This document shows positions 1-5,651 of a stretch of DNA of 7,018 nt, piece after piece; position 1 is the stretch's first letter, and each line of letters opens with the position of its first letter. The notes beneath the pieces were generated by a model. That model had not been told where the DNA came from. It made no database searches and saw only the letters and a list, made by a program, of their open reading frames with translations. The translations under genes were made by a program, and so were the position numbers. Source of the DNA: Bacillota bacterium (GTDB lineage: Bacteria > Bacillota_G > SHA-98 > UBA4971). Location: NCBI GenBank assembly GCA_012512055.1, contig JAAZEW010000031.1, forward strand, positions 1 through 7,018, read 5' to 3'.

Positions 1-201
1 GCGGAGGGAGAGAAGGGGTAAGATGCGTCCTTACGCAGATTCAAAGCGAACTTGAGACTGCGATGATTCTGACAGGATGCGCATCTACGCGAGACATAGG
101 GCCACGCGTGATCACAAGTATTTGAATGGGTAAGGATCTGACCAAAACCTTCCGGAGGAGATCGGACGAGACTCGGTTGTTTGTGTGCCTACCGGTACCT
201 G

Positions 202-222
202 TGCGGATGGTGATTATCCGCA
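202..222 (-). terminator. Stem-loop just past the redoxin gene stop (possible weak terminator)
   Basis: A perfect 7-bp inverted repeat, TGCGGAT at 202-208 and ATCCGCA at 216-222, encloses a 7-nt loop. It lies 3 nt beyond the stop codon of the minus-strand redoxin gene. No T-run follows on the minus strand, so it is not a classical intrinsic terminator; it could stabilise the mRNA 3' end. The rest of 1-201 holds no gene I can support, only a short hairpin at 24-37 (TGCGT/ACGCA). Confidence 0.35.
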
Positions 223-225
223 TGC

Positions 226-1185
226 TCACTGTAGGCCTATAATAGCCTGCAGGAGTTCTTGTTGCTTGTTACCGTCCCATCCGCTGCTTATGTAGGTTAT
301 TATGTCATCACAAGTCAGGACAATTGTTGGAGTATCCGAAAGGTGATACCCGGTATAGGTTTCAGAGCTCTCGTCGCACAGCACTATGAAGGGGAGGGGC
401 GTGCGGTCGAGTTCTCTCATTGTGAGCTTCTTCGGTCCAAAGGAGATGACTACTACTTCAGTGTCATCCAGATTATGAGCATTCTCTTTTAGAAACTTCA
501 GCGCTTCCCTACACGGTTCGCAATTCATTATCGTAAATACATAAAGCAGGCGAGAATGCGCATTCTTAGTTTTCCTGTACAGCTTCAGGCTCCAAGTCTT
601 CCCTGATACGTCAGGCAGCGTTATGTCCGGGGCGAAATCCCCTACCCTAAGGCGCGAATCTAAGTAGGCTTTAGGAATCTCCTGGCCCCGGGCGAAACAA
701 GAGACGATTTCAATGAGACGTTCGTTGTGAAGAGGGGTATATTTTTCGGATTCGTATATGATTTGACCTTCCGATGTCAGAATCAGTGCAGGCACCTCCG
801 TAACACCGAATTCGTCAAGGATCCTGCCTCCGAGGTCATGGATCACCTCGGCTGAGGTATTTCCGCCTTTGAGGGCAGCTTTCAGCTTATCCGGGTTTTC
901 GGACGTGACTACCACCCATTTGACGGAAGTCCCATGCCTTCCGGCAAGAACTGCAATAACGTCAAGAAACTGCTCTCGCAAGTCACATTGAAAATCAACG
1001 AAGCAGAGCGCGATTTTGGGTGCGAGAATCAGCGTGCCGGATTCATGGCCGGCCGTTTGTGCTACACGAGTAGTTTGTGCTGCACAATAGCAAGGTTTCA
1101 AGCAAAATAGCCCCATGGCAGCCAGTGCTATGGCCAATACCAGGATTACCACCGGGGCCGAGTGTTTGCCGACAGGCCTTATCAC
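226..1185 (-). CDS. Membrane-anchored/secreted double thioredoxin-fold (redoxin) protein
   Basis: A 319-residue protein, probably extracytoplasmic, acting in thiol-disulfide exchange. Residues about 10-36 form a hydrophobic signal or anchor segment ending in a Cys-rich stretch (KPCYCAA); no clean lipobox is visible. Residues about 50-165 resemble a thioredoxin fold with the cis-Pro loop (EVPAL, P132), but the active-site position holds a single Cys (C66) rather than CxxC. Residues about 170-319 form a second, AhpC/TSA-redoxin-like domain: VGDFAPDITLPD opening, CEPC at 222-225, cis-Pro at P286 (SDTPTIVL). The GTG start is chosen because GGAGG lies 9 nt upstream; the signal segment then begins close to the N-terminus. 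It follows the CcdA-like gene on the same strand after a 359-nt gap, so that protein is its likely electron donor (inference). The fold assignment is good; the physiological substrate is unknown. Confidence 0.8.
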   Translation of the reverse strand: MIRPVGKHSAPVVILVLAIALAAMGLFCLKPCYCAAQTTRVAQTAGHESGTLILAPKIALCFVDFQCDLREQFLDVIAVLAGRHGTSVKWVVVTSENPDKLKAALKGGNTSAEVIHDLGGRILDEFGVTEVPALILTSEGQIIYESEKYTPLHNERLIEIVSCFARGQEIPKAYLDSRLRVGDFAPDITLPDVSGKTWSLKLYRKTKNAHSRLLYVFTIMNCEPCREALKFLKENAHNLDDTEVVVISFGPKKLTMRELDRTPLPFIVLCDESSETYTGYHLSDTPTIVLTCDDIITYISSGWDGNKQQELLQAIIGLQ

Positions 1186-1194
1186 CGTGGTTCG

Positions 1195-1199
1195 CCTCC
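1195..1199 (-). promoter_or_regulatory. Shine-Dalgarno site of the redoxin gene
   Basis: GGAGG on the minus strand, 9 nt before the GTG at 1185. It decides the GTG start, because no ATG near the N-terminus fits as well. Confidence 0.65.
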
Positions 1200-1296
1200 A
1201 TGCTTCTTGACACTGCGGTTTTCTTCGTCTGAGTCAAAGGCATGCCATTACGCAATGTTTGCCGCGTTCTGAGATCAGCCTCACGTTTTACGTTTT

Positions 1297-1504
1297 ACAT
1301 GAACCCAACATGCACGCCTTACGTACTACCAAGATACACGCTTGACACACTACCGAGACATACGTCTTACATACCACCAGGATACACTACCAGGATGCAT
1401 ACCTGACATACTACCGAGATTCATGCCTTACATACTTCCAAGACGCACGCCTAACATACTACCGACATACACGCCTGACACACCACCGGCCTACAAGCGC
1501 CTGG
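1297..1504. repeat. Degenerate tandem repeat, 24-bp unit, about 8-9 copies
   Basis: On the plus strand the unit begins ACATACTACC and ends near ACACGCCT. Copies start at about 1297, 1321, 1345, 1369, 1406, 1430, 1454 and 1478. The 1369-1405 stretch holds two shortened copies (17 and 20 bp). Units differ at several positions, so the array is old or not under strict constraint. It fills most of the 359-nt gap between the two minus-strand thiol-redox genes. Because 24 is a multiple of three, one plus-strand frame stays open through it, but there is no start codon at its head. I see no inverted repeat inside the unit. Function unknown; a minisatellite-like array is the simplest reading. Confidence 0.85.
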
Positions 1505-1544
1505 CTTAATAGGGGTTGGCCACTGGGTACGGTAACCGGCTCCC

Positions 1545-2861
1545 TCAGACGAGTTGCCACAGCATCCTTACAAGGTATCCCCCCAGAAGCAAGAATAACA
1601 AGCCGGTAAGGAGCTTTACAGTGGCTATGCTTCTTGCCGCAAGTCTTGCCAGGGTTTTAGAACCCATTCCGAAGTAGGCTGCGAGAAAGACTCCTACCGC
1701 GGGTGTCATGAAAGCAAGATTGTAGGCAACGAGATAAAGCATGGCCCTGGTATCACCTGGGTAGACAGAATGAACATAGACAATCGTAGGCAAATAGACC
1801 TGGCCTGTGCACAGGAACTCCATTGCAGCTACGAGAAAACCTGTTGCCATCGCCCCAATCAATAGTGCACCCGGGTTTACGCGTTTTCTGATTGTGGCTC
1901 TGACGGCTTTTGAAATGCCCGTCGGAAGCTTCAGTGTAAAGTAGGCCTTGTCCCTGAACACTGCGGCTCTTATCGCGTCTACAATGCTTAACACACCCAA
2001 GACTACTGCCAGGAGGCCTACTACGCCGGCCAGTACCGGAATGATCCATGATATTGCCTGGATACGCTTGATGACAGAGAGAATTCCTGTGCCGATTGCA
2101 AGATATGTCATGAACATTGCCACACAGAAACCTAAACCAGTGTAGAGCAGGTGTTTCCTATCGGTACCTGACATAAGAAGGTATGAAATCAGGAATGCCA
2201 GCCCTGCGAATGCACATGGATTTATGCCGTCAATAAGGCCGGCGCCCAGTACGATACCCAGGCTAAATGAGGCAAATCGCTGCGCTATCCCGTCCTTGTC
2301 GCCGGATAAGAGCTCTTTAGGAGCTTCTTCCAAGGCTTCAGCAAGCCACCCTTCGTCATTTGCAATCTCCAACTCCCGCACACCGATGAACCAGGACTGT
2401 CCGACAAACACTGCAGGGACTGCCCCTCTCCTGGCCGAAGGTACATCATATGTTTCGTCAAATCCTTCACGCATCTCCATGACACCTGGTTCGAACATAT
2501 TATAGAGCTCTACTTTCACATGCGGCAGAGCTCTGTCTAACTCGTCAAGAATGCCTTCCGCGTGCAGGCACTCGCTGCAACCGGGTGAATAGAAGTAGTG
2601 GATTGTCTTGATTTTCTCAGGCAGGACAATGTCTGATTCAGGCTGTGGAGGGGGTTGTTCTGCACCGGACTCAACAGGCGTCTGTGTGGACAGCGCGATA
2701 AAAAGAGTTATGATAATGACCGGTATGACGGTGCGGGAAATAACAGGTATAATTGGGCGGGAAACAGGCGGCATGACGGTACGCGACAGGGATGATGAGG
2801 AAACTCCGGGCCTGGGATGCCTGTTGGCGCTTTGATCCAAAAAGTCGAATCCTCCGTTCAT
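1545..2861 (-). CDS. CcdA/DsbD-type membrane thiol-disulfide carrier with N-terminal thioredoxin-like domain
   Basis: A 438-residue protein predicted to carry electrons across the cytoplasmic membrane. After a long N-terminal tail and a hydrophobic segment (about 46-58), residues about 84-175 form a thioredoxin/glutaredoxin-like domain with CSEC at 95-98 and a cis-Pro (AVPAV, P149). Residues about 198-438 form the CcdA core with about six hydrophobic helices; the family's two redox Cys fit C216 (INPCAFAG) and C351 (FLCTGQVYLPT). In E. coli DsbD the C-terminal soluble domain is thioredoxin-like; here such a domain comes first. Start is uncertain: the ATG at 2861 has only a weak upstream SD, while a GGAGG inside the ORF sits 10 nt before an in-frame TTG (codon 8, 2838-2840). 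It probably serves the redoxin encoded downstream, or cytochrome c or extracytoplasmic protein maturation (inference). Confidence 0.85.
   Translation of the reverse strand: MNGGFDFLDQSANRHPRPGVSSSSLSRTVMPPVSRPIIPVISRTVIPVIIITLFIALSTQTPVESGAEQPPPQPESDIVLPEKIKTIHYFYSPGCSECLHAEGILDELDRALPHVKVELYNMFEPGVMEMREGFDETYDVPSARRGAVPAVFVGQSWFIGVRELEIANDEGWLAEALEEAPKELLSGDKDGIAQRFASFSLGIVLGAGLIDGINPCAFAGLAFLISYLLMSGTDRKHLLYTGLGFCVAMFMTYLAIGTGILSVIKRIQAISWIIPVLAGVVGLLAVVLGVLSIVDAIRAAVFRDKAYFTLKLPTGISKAVRATIRKRVNPGALLIGAMATGFLVAAMEFLCTGQVYLPTIVYVHSVYPGDTRAMLYLVAYNLAFMTPAVGVFLAAYFGMGSKTLARLAARSIATVKLLTGLLFLLLGGYLVRMLWQLV
2715..2786 (-). repeat. Three in-frame 24-bp repeats near the N-terminus of the CcdA-like protein
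   Basis: The coding strand carries three adjacent 24-bp imperfect repeats encoding SRTVMPPV, SRPIIPVI and SRTVIPVI (residues 26-49), directly before the hydrophobic segment. The DNA copies share a TCCCGC-like start and a CATACC/TATACC-like core. They enlarge the tail ahead of the membrane segment and may have arisen by slippage. Confidence 0.8.
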
Positions 2862-3097
2862 ATCATCTACCGTGTGCTGTGTTGGTTCAGACTACTCCGA
2901 GAATGCCAAATGAATGCTACCTATATATACTACGCTAAACGCTTAAGTCCTACTGCTCCCATTATGGACCTGTCATCTGCCGGGGACACGCAACTGTCAG
3001 GCCACGATCTTTTCTCATGGCAAGCCTGATGTAGAGAAGGGAGTCAAAGTCGATAAGTTTCAAATAGCTGTATGGCAGCGAAAGGGTATTCGCGGTA
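2862..3097. promoter_or_regulatory. Divergent intergenic region between the thiol-redox and pseudouridine gene sets
   Basis: This 236-nt gap must hold the promoters of both divergent transcription units unless they start inside genes. An AT-rich TATATATA tract at 2922-2929 is the most promoter-like spot, but I found no -35 hexamer at 16-18 nt on either strand. A TTGACT on the minus strand near 3041-3046 has no matching -10. I therefore place no exact promoter. Confidence 0.3.
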
Positions 3098-3334
3098 ATG
3101 GAAGAAGAAGCTTGTAATAGTTTCGGGCGGAAAGCGAATGGTTGCGGACGGTTTGCAGAAAAAACGAGAGTTGAAGATGGCACAAAAAGGCATCCGGCGA
3201 AGGATATCACGTTATCCGAGGAAGATGGGCGCATCTTGGACGAGATTTGGGCTGACATTGCAAGAAGGCAGTTGGGCAAAGCAGCCCGAAACCGTCGGAA
3301 AGAAAGACGAAAGGGAAGGATGGGAGTGGCTTGA
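3098..3334 (+). CDS. Small basic hypothetical protein, first gene of the pseudouridine operon
   Basis: A 78-residue ORF that I do not recognise. The N-terminal half is Cys- and Gly-containing and polar (CNSFGRKANGCGRF). The C-terminal half looks helical and charged: LSEEDGRILDEIWADIARR followed by a strongly basic tail (RNRRKERRKGRMGVA). No transmembrane segment or signal peptide is visible. ATG 3098 is the only conventional start after the in-frame stop at 3065; AAAGGG lies 11 nt upstream, a modest SD. Its TGA overlaps the TTG of the kinase by 4 nt, which argues for translational coupling. The basic tail could bind nucleic acid, so a regulator of the operon is possible but unproven. The +3 frame over the same DNA (3138-3386) is open too but reads less like a protein and runs into the kinase gene. 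Confidence 0.5.
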   Translation: MEEEACNSFGRKANGCGRFAEKTRVEDGTKRHPAKDITLSEEDGRILDEIWADIARRQLGKAARNRRKERRKGRMGVA

Positions 3335-4275
3335 TCCTGGCAATGGGGGGTATTGCAGCAGACATTCTGGTATCTCCGAAGACTGAGCCAAAACCCGGTA
3401 CTGATGTTCCGGCAGTAATTCAGGTGCGTCCCGGCGGAACAGCGTCTAACTTCGCGTTCTGGTGTTCACTCCTTGGTCAGGAATCCGGACTCGTGGGCGC
3501 AACCGGCAGGGACGCCCTTGCAGACATTGCGCTTTCAGATGTGAATGAATCAGGGGTCAGTGTTTTCGTAGAATCCCATCAAAACCTTATGACTGCATGT
3601 ATCATAAACCTTGTAGGCCCGTCAGGTGAGAAGTCATTCATCACTCAGCGCGGAGCTGACGAAGCAATTCCCCTGGAAATCATCGCGGAAGAACTTATGG
3701 CGAAGGCTAAGTGGTTACATGTTGCCGGCTATGCGTTCTACAGCTCTGTTTCACGTCCTGCTGCAGAAAAGGCAATTAAGCTTGCCCTGGCTAACGGAGT
3801 TCCGGTATCCATAGATCCGTCCTCGTGGTATCCTTTGAAGGAATATGGAGTTTCGCGGTTTTTCAGCCATGCGCGAGACTCCACTCTCCTCATGCCAAAC
3901 TATGAAGAAGGAGCGATTCTCGTAGGGAGGAAGCCTCCGGACGAGATGGCAGTGGAGCTTCTGGGTTACGCTTCACATGTTGTAGTGAAACTAGGGCAGG
4001 ACGGTTGCGTTATTGCTGAGGAGGGCTGCGTTAAGGTTTGCCCCACAGAAGCGGTGGAGGATCCGGTTGATACTACCGGTGCAGGGGACTGTTTTGACGC
4101 TGCGTTTGTGTGTGAGTTTCTCCGTGAAGGAGACATGTGGACTGCAGCATGCTTCGCCAACTCCCTGGCAGGTAAGGTTGTGGCTACTGTGGGGGCCAGG
4201 CCTGACGTGAGCATTGCCAGGGGATGGGTTGAGAGCTTAGAGCAAGACACGAGAAAGAAGGAGCACCCGTTATGA
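3331..4275 (+). CDS. psuK: PfkB-family sugar/nucleoside kinase, probable pseudouridine kinase
   Basis: A 314-residue cytoplasmic kinase of the ribokinase/PfkB superfamily. It begins with the usual strand and glycine turn (MILAMGGIAADILV), then the first PfkB signature region around GGTASNFAFWCSLLG (35-49). The Mg/phosphate motif NxxE is N190-E193 (PNYEEG). The C-terminal signature DTTGAGDCFDAAF (247-259) holds the anion hole GAGD, with D253 as catalytic base. Length is normal for the family. Family membership is clear; the pseudouridine specificity is inferred from the overlapping glycosidase gene, since PsuK and PsuG act in sequence (pseudouridine + ATP to pseudouridine 5'-phosphate, then cleavage). 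The TTG start at 3331 overlaps the stop of the small upstream ORF and has GGGAG 4 nt upstream; an ATG at codon 5 (3343) is the alternative. A ribokinase-like activity on another substrate cannot be excluded. Confidence 0.88.
   Translation: MILAMGGIAADILVSPKTEPKPGTDVPAVIQVRPGGTASNFAFWCSLLGQESGLVGATGRDALADIALSDVNESGVSVFVESHQNLMTACIINLVGPSGEKSFITQRGADEAIPLEIIAEELMAKAKWLHVAGYAFYSSVSRPAAEKAIKLALANGVPVSIDPSSWYPLKEYGVSRFFSHARDSTLLMPNYEEGAILVGRKPPDEMAVELLGYASHVVVKLGQDGCVIAEEGCVKVCPTEAVEDPVDTTGAGDCFDAAFVCEFLREGDMWTAACFANSLAGKVVATVGARPDVSIARGWVESLEQDTRKKEHPL
4258..4263 (+). promoter_or_regulatory. Shine-Dalgarno site of psuG
   Basis: AAGGAG, 8 nt before the ATG at 4272, inside the last codons of the kinase gene. 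A strong SD in the overlap fixes the glycosidase start and supports coupled or reinitiated translation. Confidence 0.75.
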
Positions 4276-5192
4276 ATGAATACATGATAGTCAGTGACGA
4301 AGTTCGGGATGCCGTAGAATACAATCTGCCTGTGGTCGCATTTGAAACCTCCATTCTAACCCATGGCTTGCCGCAGCCGCACAATGTGGATCTATCCAAA
4401 GAAGTCCAGGCAATTGCCAGATCCATGGGAGTTACCCCTGCGGCCACCGCTGTTATCCGCGGTAAGTTGAGAGTCGGATTAACTGAAGATGAAATAGAAT
4501 TCCTGGGCCGGGAGCCAGGCATAGCAAAGGCGGGGTACAGAGACCTTGGTGTGCTCATGGCTACGGAAGGTTCCGGCGGCACAACAGTGGCTTCCAGTAT
4601 AGCCTTGGCAGAAATGGCGGGTATTCCGGTTTTTGTTACCGGTGGTATTGGAGGCGTTCACCGCGGCGCTCGGACCAGTTTCGATATATCAGGCGACTTA
4701 GTCATGATGTCCAAGATCAATGTAGCTACTGTTTGTGCAGGCATGAAGTCCATCTTGGACATTGGACTCACTATGGAAGTCTTAGAAACTCTGGGTATTC
4801 CCGTTATCGGATACAATACTTGCATGCTGCCTGGGTTTCACATCAGGGAGACTGGTTACAGATTGCTATACGAAGCAAGGGGCCCAAGCGATGTTGCGAA
4901 GATCATGATATCGAAATGGGGTGCAGGTATAAAAGGAGGCATTCTTGTTACAGTCCCTGTGCCGCCTGAAGATGAGACAGATCCGGCTATGCTCGAGGAT
5001 GCCATCGACAGGGCGGTCTATGAGGTGAAAGAGAAAGGGATTACAGGCAAAGACGTAACCCCCTATATCTTGCACCGTCTCGGGGACCTTACAGGCGGAG
5101 CCACACTTGAGGCGAACCTGTCTCTTGTGCGGAATAACACGCGCGTAGGATGCGACATAGCAAAATGCCACAGTAGTATGAGAAGGACTTAA
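4272..5192 (+). CDS. psuG: Pseudouridine-5'-phosphate glycosidase
   Basis: A 306-residue cytoplasmic enzyme that reversibly cleaves the C-C glycosidic bond of pseudouridine 5'-phosphate to uracil and ribose 5-phosphate. The whole family pattern is present: VAFETSILTHGLPQPHN near the N-terminus, TGGIGGVHRGA, a CAGMKSILDIG segment and a C-terminal EANLSLVRNN. By recalled equivalence with the E. coli enzyme, the catalytic and ligand residues are E25, K86, H130, D138 (metal ligand) and K159 (Schiff-base lysine), with N282 near the C-terminus; all are conserved, so the enzyme should be active. Length is full. The ATG overlaps the kinase stop (ATGA) and has a good SD. Together with the kinase it forms a two-step salvage route for pseudouridine from RNA turnover. 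No nucleoside transporter is encoded in the window. No U-tract terminator follows the TAA. Confidence 0.95.
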   Translation: MNEYMIVSDEVRDAVEYNLPVVAFETSILTHGLPQPHNVDLSKEVQAIARSMGVTPAATAVIRGKLRVGLTEDEIEFLGREPGIAKAGYRDLGVLMATEGSGGTTVASSIALAEMAGIPVFVTGGIGGVHRGARTSFDISGDLVMMSKINVATVCAGMKSILDIGLTMEVLETLGIPVIGYNTCMLPGFHIRETGYRLLYEARGPSDVAKIMISKWGAGIKGGILVTVPVPPEDETDPAMLEDAIDRAVYEVKEKGITGKDVTPYILHRLGDLTGGATLEANLSLVRNNTRVGCDIAKCHSSMRRT

Positions 5193-5260
5193 CCAACCTG
5201 CGTATGATGATGATCACTGCAGGATAATGCAGGAATTCTGCAGCATACGATCTTCGGACC

Positions 5261-5384
5261 GGCTCTCGGGAAGAGCCACTAGGCAGCCGGAAGGGCATTA
5301 GGTCCGCTTGAGTGGCTCACTGGATGAGCCAGTCAACTACACGGAAGCCGTCAGATTCCCCAAATGGCTCTCCAATTGAGCCAT
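5261..5384 (+). repeat. Array of three stem-loops with shared GGCTC/GAGCC arms, about 52-nt spacing
   Basis: Hairpin 1: GGCTCT (5261-5266)/AGAGCC (5272-5277), loop CGGGA. Hairpin 2: TGGCTCA (5313-5319)/TGAGCCA (5325-5331), loop CTGGA, with a further TTGA/TCAA pair outside one G-G mismatch (5308-5336). Hairpin 3: ATGGCTC (5364-5370)/GAGCCAT (5378-5384), loop TCCAATT. GGCTC starts at 5261, 5314 and 5366. The arms are conserved while loops and spacers vary, and the pair next to the core swaps from T-A in hairpin 1 to A-T in hairpin 2. This fits selection for a dyad, as RNA structure or as palindromic protein sites. No U-run follows, so they are not ordinary terminators. Confidence 0.75.
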
Positions 5385-5573
5385 GTTCGACTAACTCCCT
5401 TGAAGAAGCCGTCTACGCTCTTTCATAGATGGGCAAGGCTACGATTTAATCTGCTGGCTGCAACAAGTGCGTCAGTTGGGGCGCATATCAAGGAAAAACA
5501 GCGCTTGCGGAATTCCTGAGGATGATGGCGGACGTATGATGGCGGAGACTGAGTGAAGTTAACGGGGTACAGG

Positions 5574-5615
5574 GTACAGCACCGAGTGCCGTACGGGGGA
5601 GTCGGTGACCGTATG
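5574..5615 (+). promoter_or_regulatory. Overlapping, mutually exclusive dyads just upstream of the promoter
   Basis: Three pairings compete. (a) GTAC-a-GCAC (5574-5582) with GTGC-c-GTAC (5586-5594), a 9-position stem with one mismatch. (b) CACCGA (5580-5585) with TCGGTG (5602-5607), perfect. (c) CGTACGG (5590-5596) with CCGTATG (5609-5615), one G-U pair. The block ends at the -35 box, so it could be an operator region or the 3' end of a transcript from upstream. Confidence 0.5.
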
Positions 5616-5616
5616 A

Positions 5617-5645
5617 TTGTGATCTCCGGAGTATGATAATATAAT
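5617..5645 (+). promoter_or_regulatory. Sigma-A/sigma-70-type promoter of the hydrogenase-like gene
   Basis: TTGTGA at 5617-5622 and a perfect TATAAT at 5640-5645, separated by 17 nt. This is the best promoter in the window and would start transcription near 5652, giving a leader of about 187 nt before the TTG at 5839. An 8-bp palindrome CTCCGGAG (5624-5631) lies in the spacer, and GTATGAT occurs at 5611-5617 and 5631-5637, so a regulator could bind over the promoter. Confidence 0.7.
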
Positions 5646-5651
5646 AAAACC

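Noticed and set aside
41..229. Minus-strand 62-residue frame whose GTG overlaps the redoxin stop (GTGA)
   Set aside because: No SD, no recognisable domain, and it runs across the stem-loop at 202-222. The overlap alone is not enough.
1303..1509. Open plus-strand frame through the 24-bp tandem array
   Set aside because: It follows a stop at 1300-1302 and has no start at its head. Openness follows from the repeat period.
3072..3098. Eight-codon ORF (MAAKGYSR) whose TAA overlaps the ATG of the small protein
   Set aside because: No SD and too short to support; it may be chance.
3138..3386. Alternative frame over the small ORF and the kinase start
   Set aside because: Composition is less protein-like, and it runs into the conserved N-terminus of the kinase in another frame.
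5228..5277. Intrinsic terminator after psuG
   Set aside because: The TGCAG/CTGCA and GGCTCT/AGAGCC stems are not followed by a U-run.
5261..5384. CRISPR array
   Set aside because: Only the hairpin arms are conserved, loops and spacers are not repeat/spacer-like, and no cas gene is present.
5617..5634. Rex operator at the -35 (TTGTGA half-site)
   Set aside because: The second half-site (TCACAA) is absent at the required spacing.
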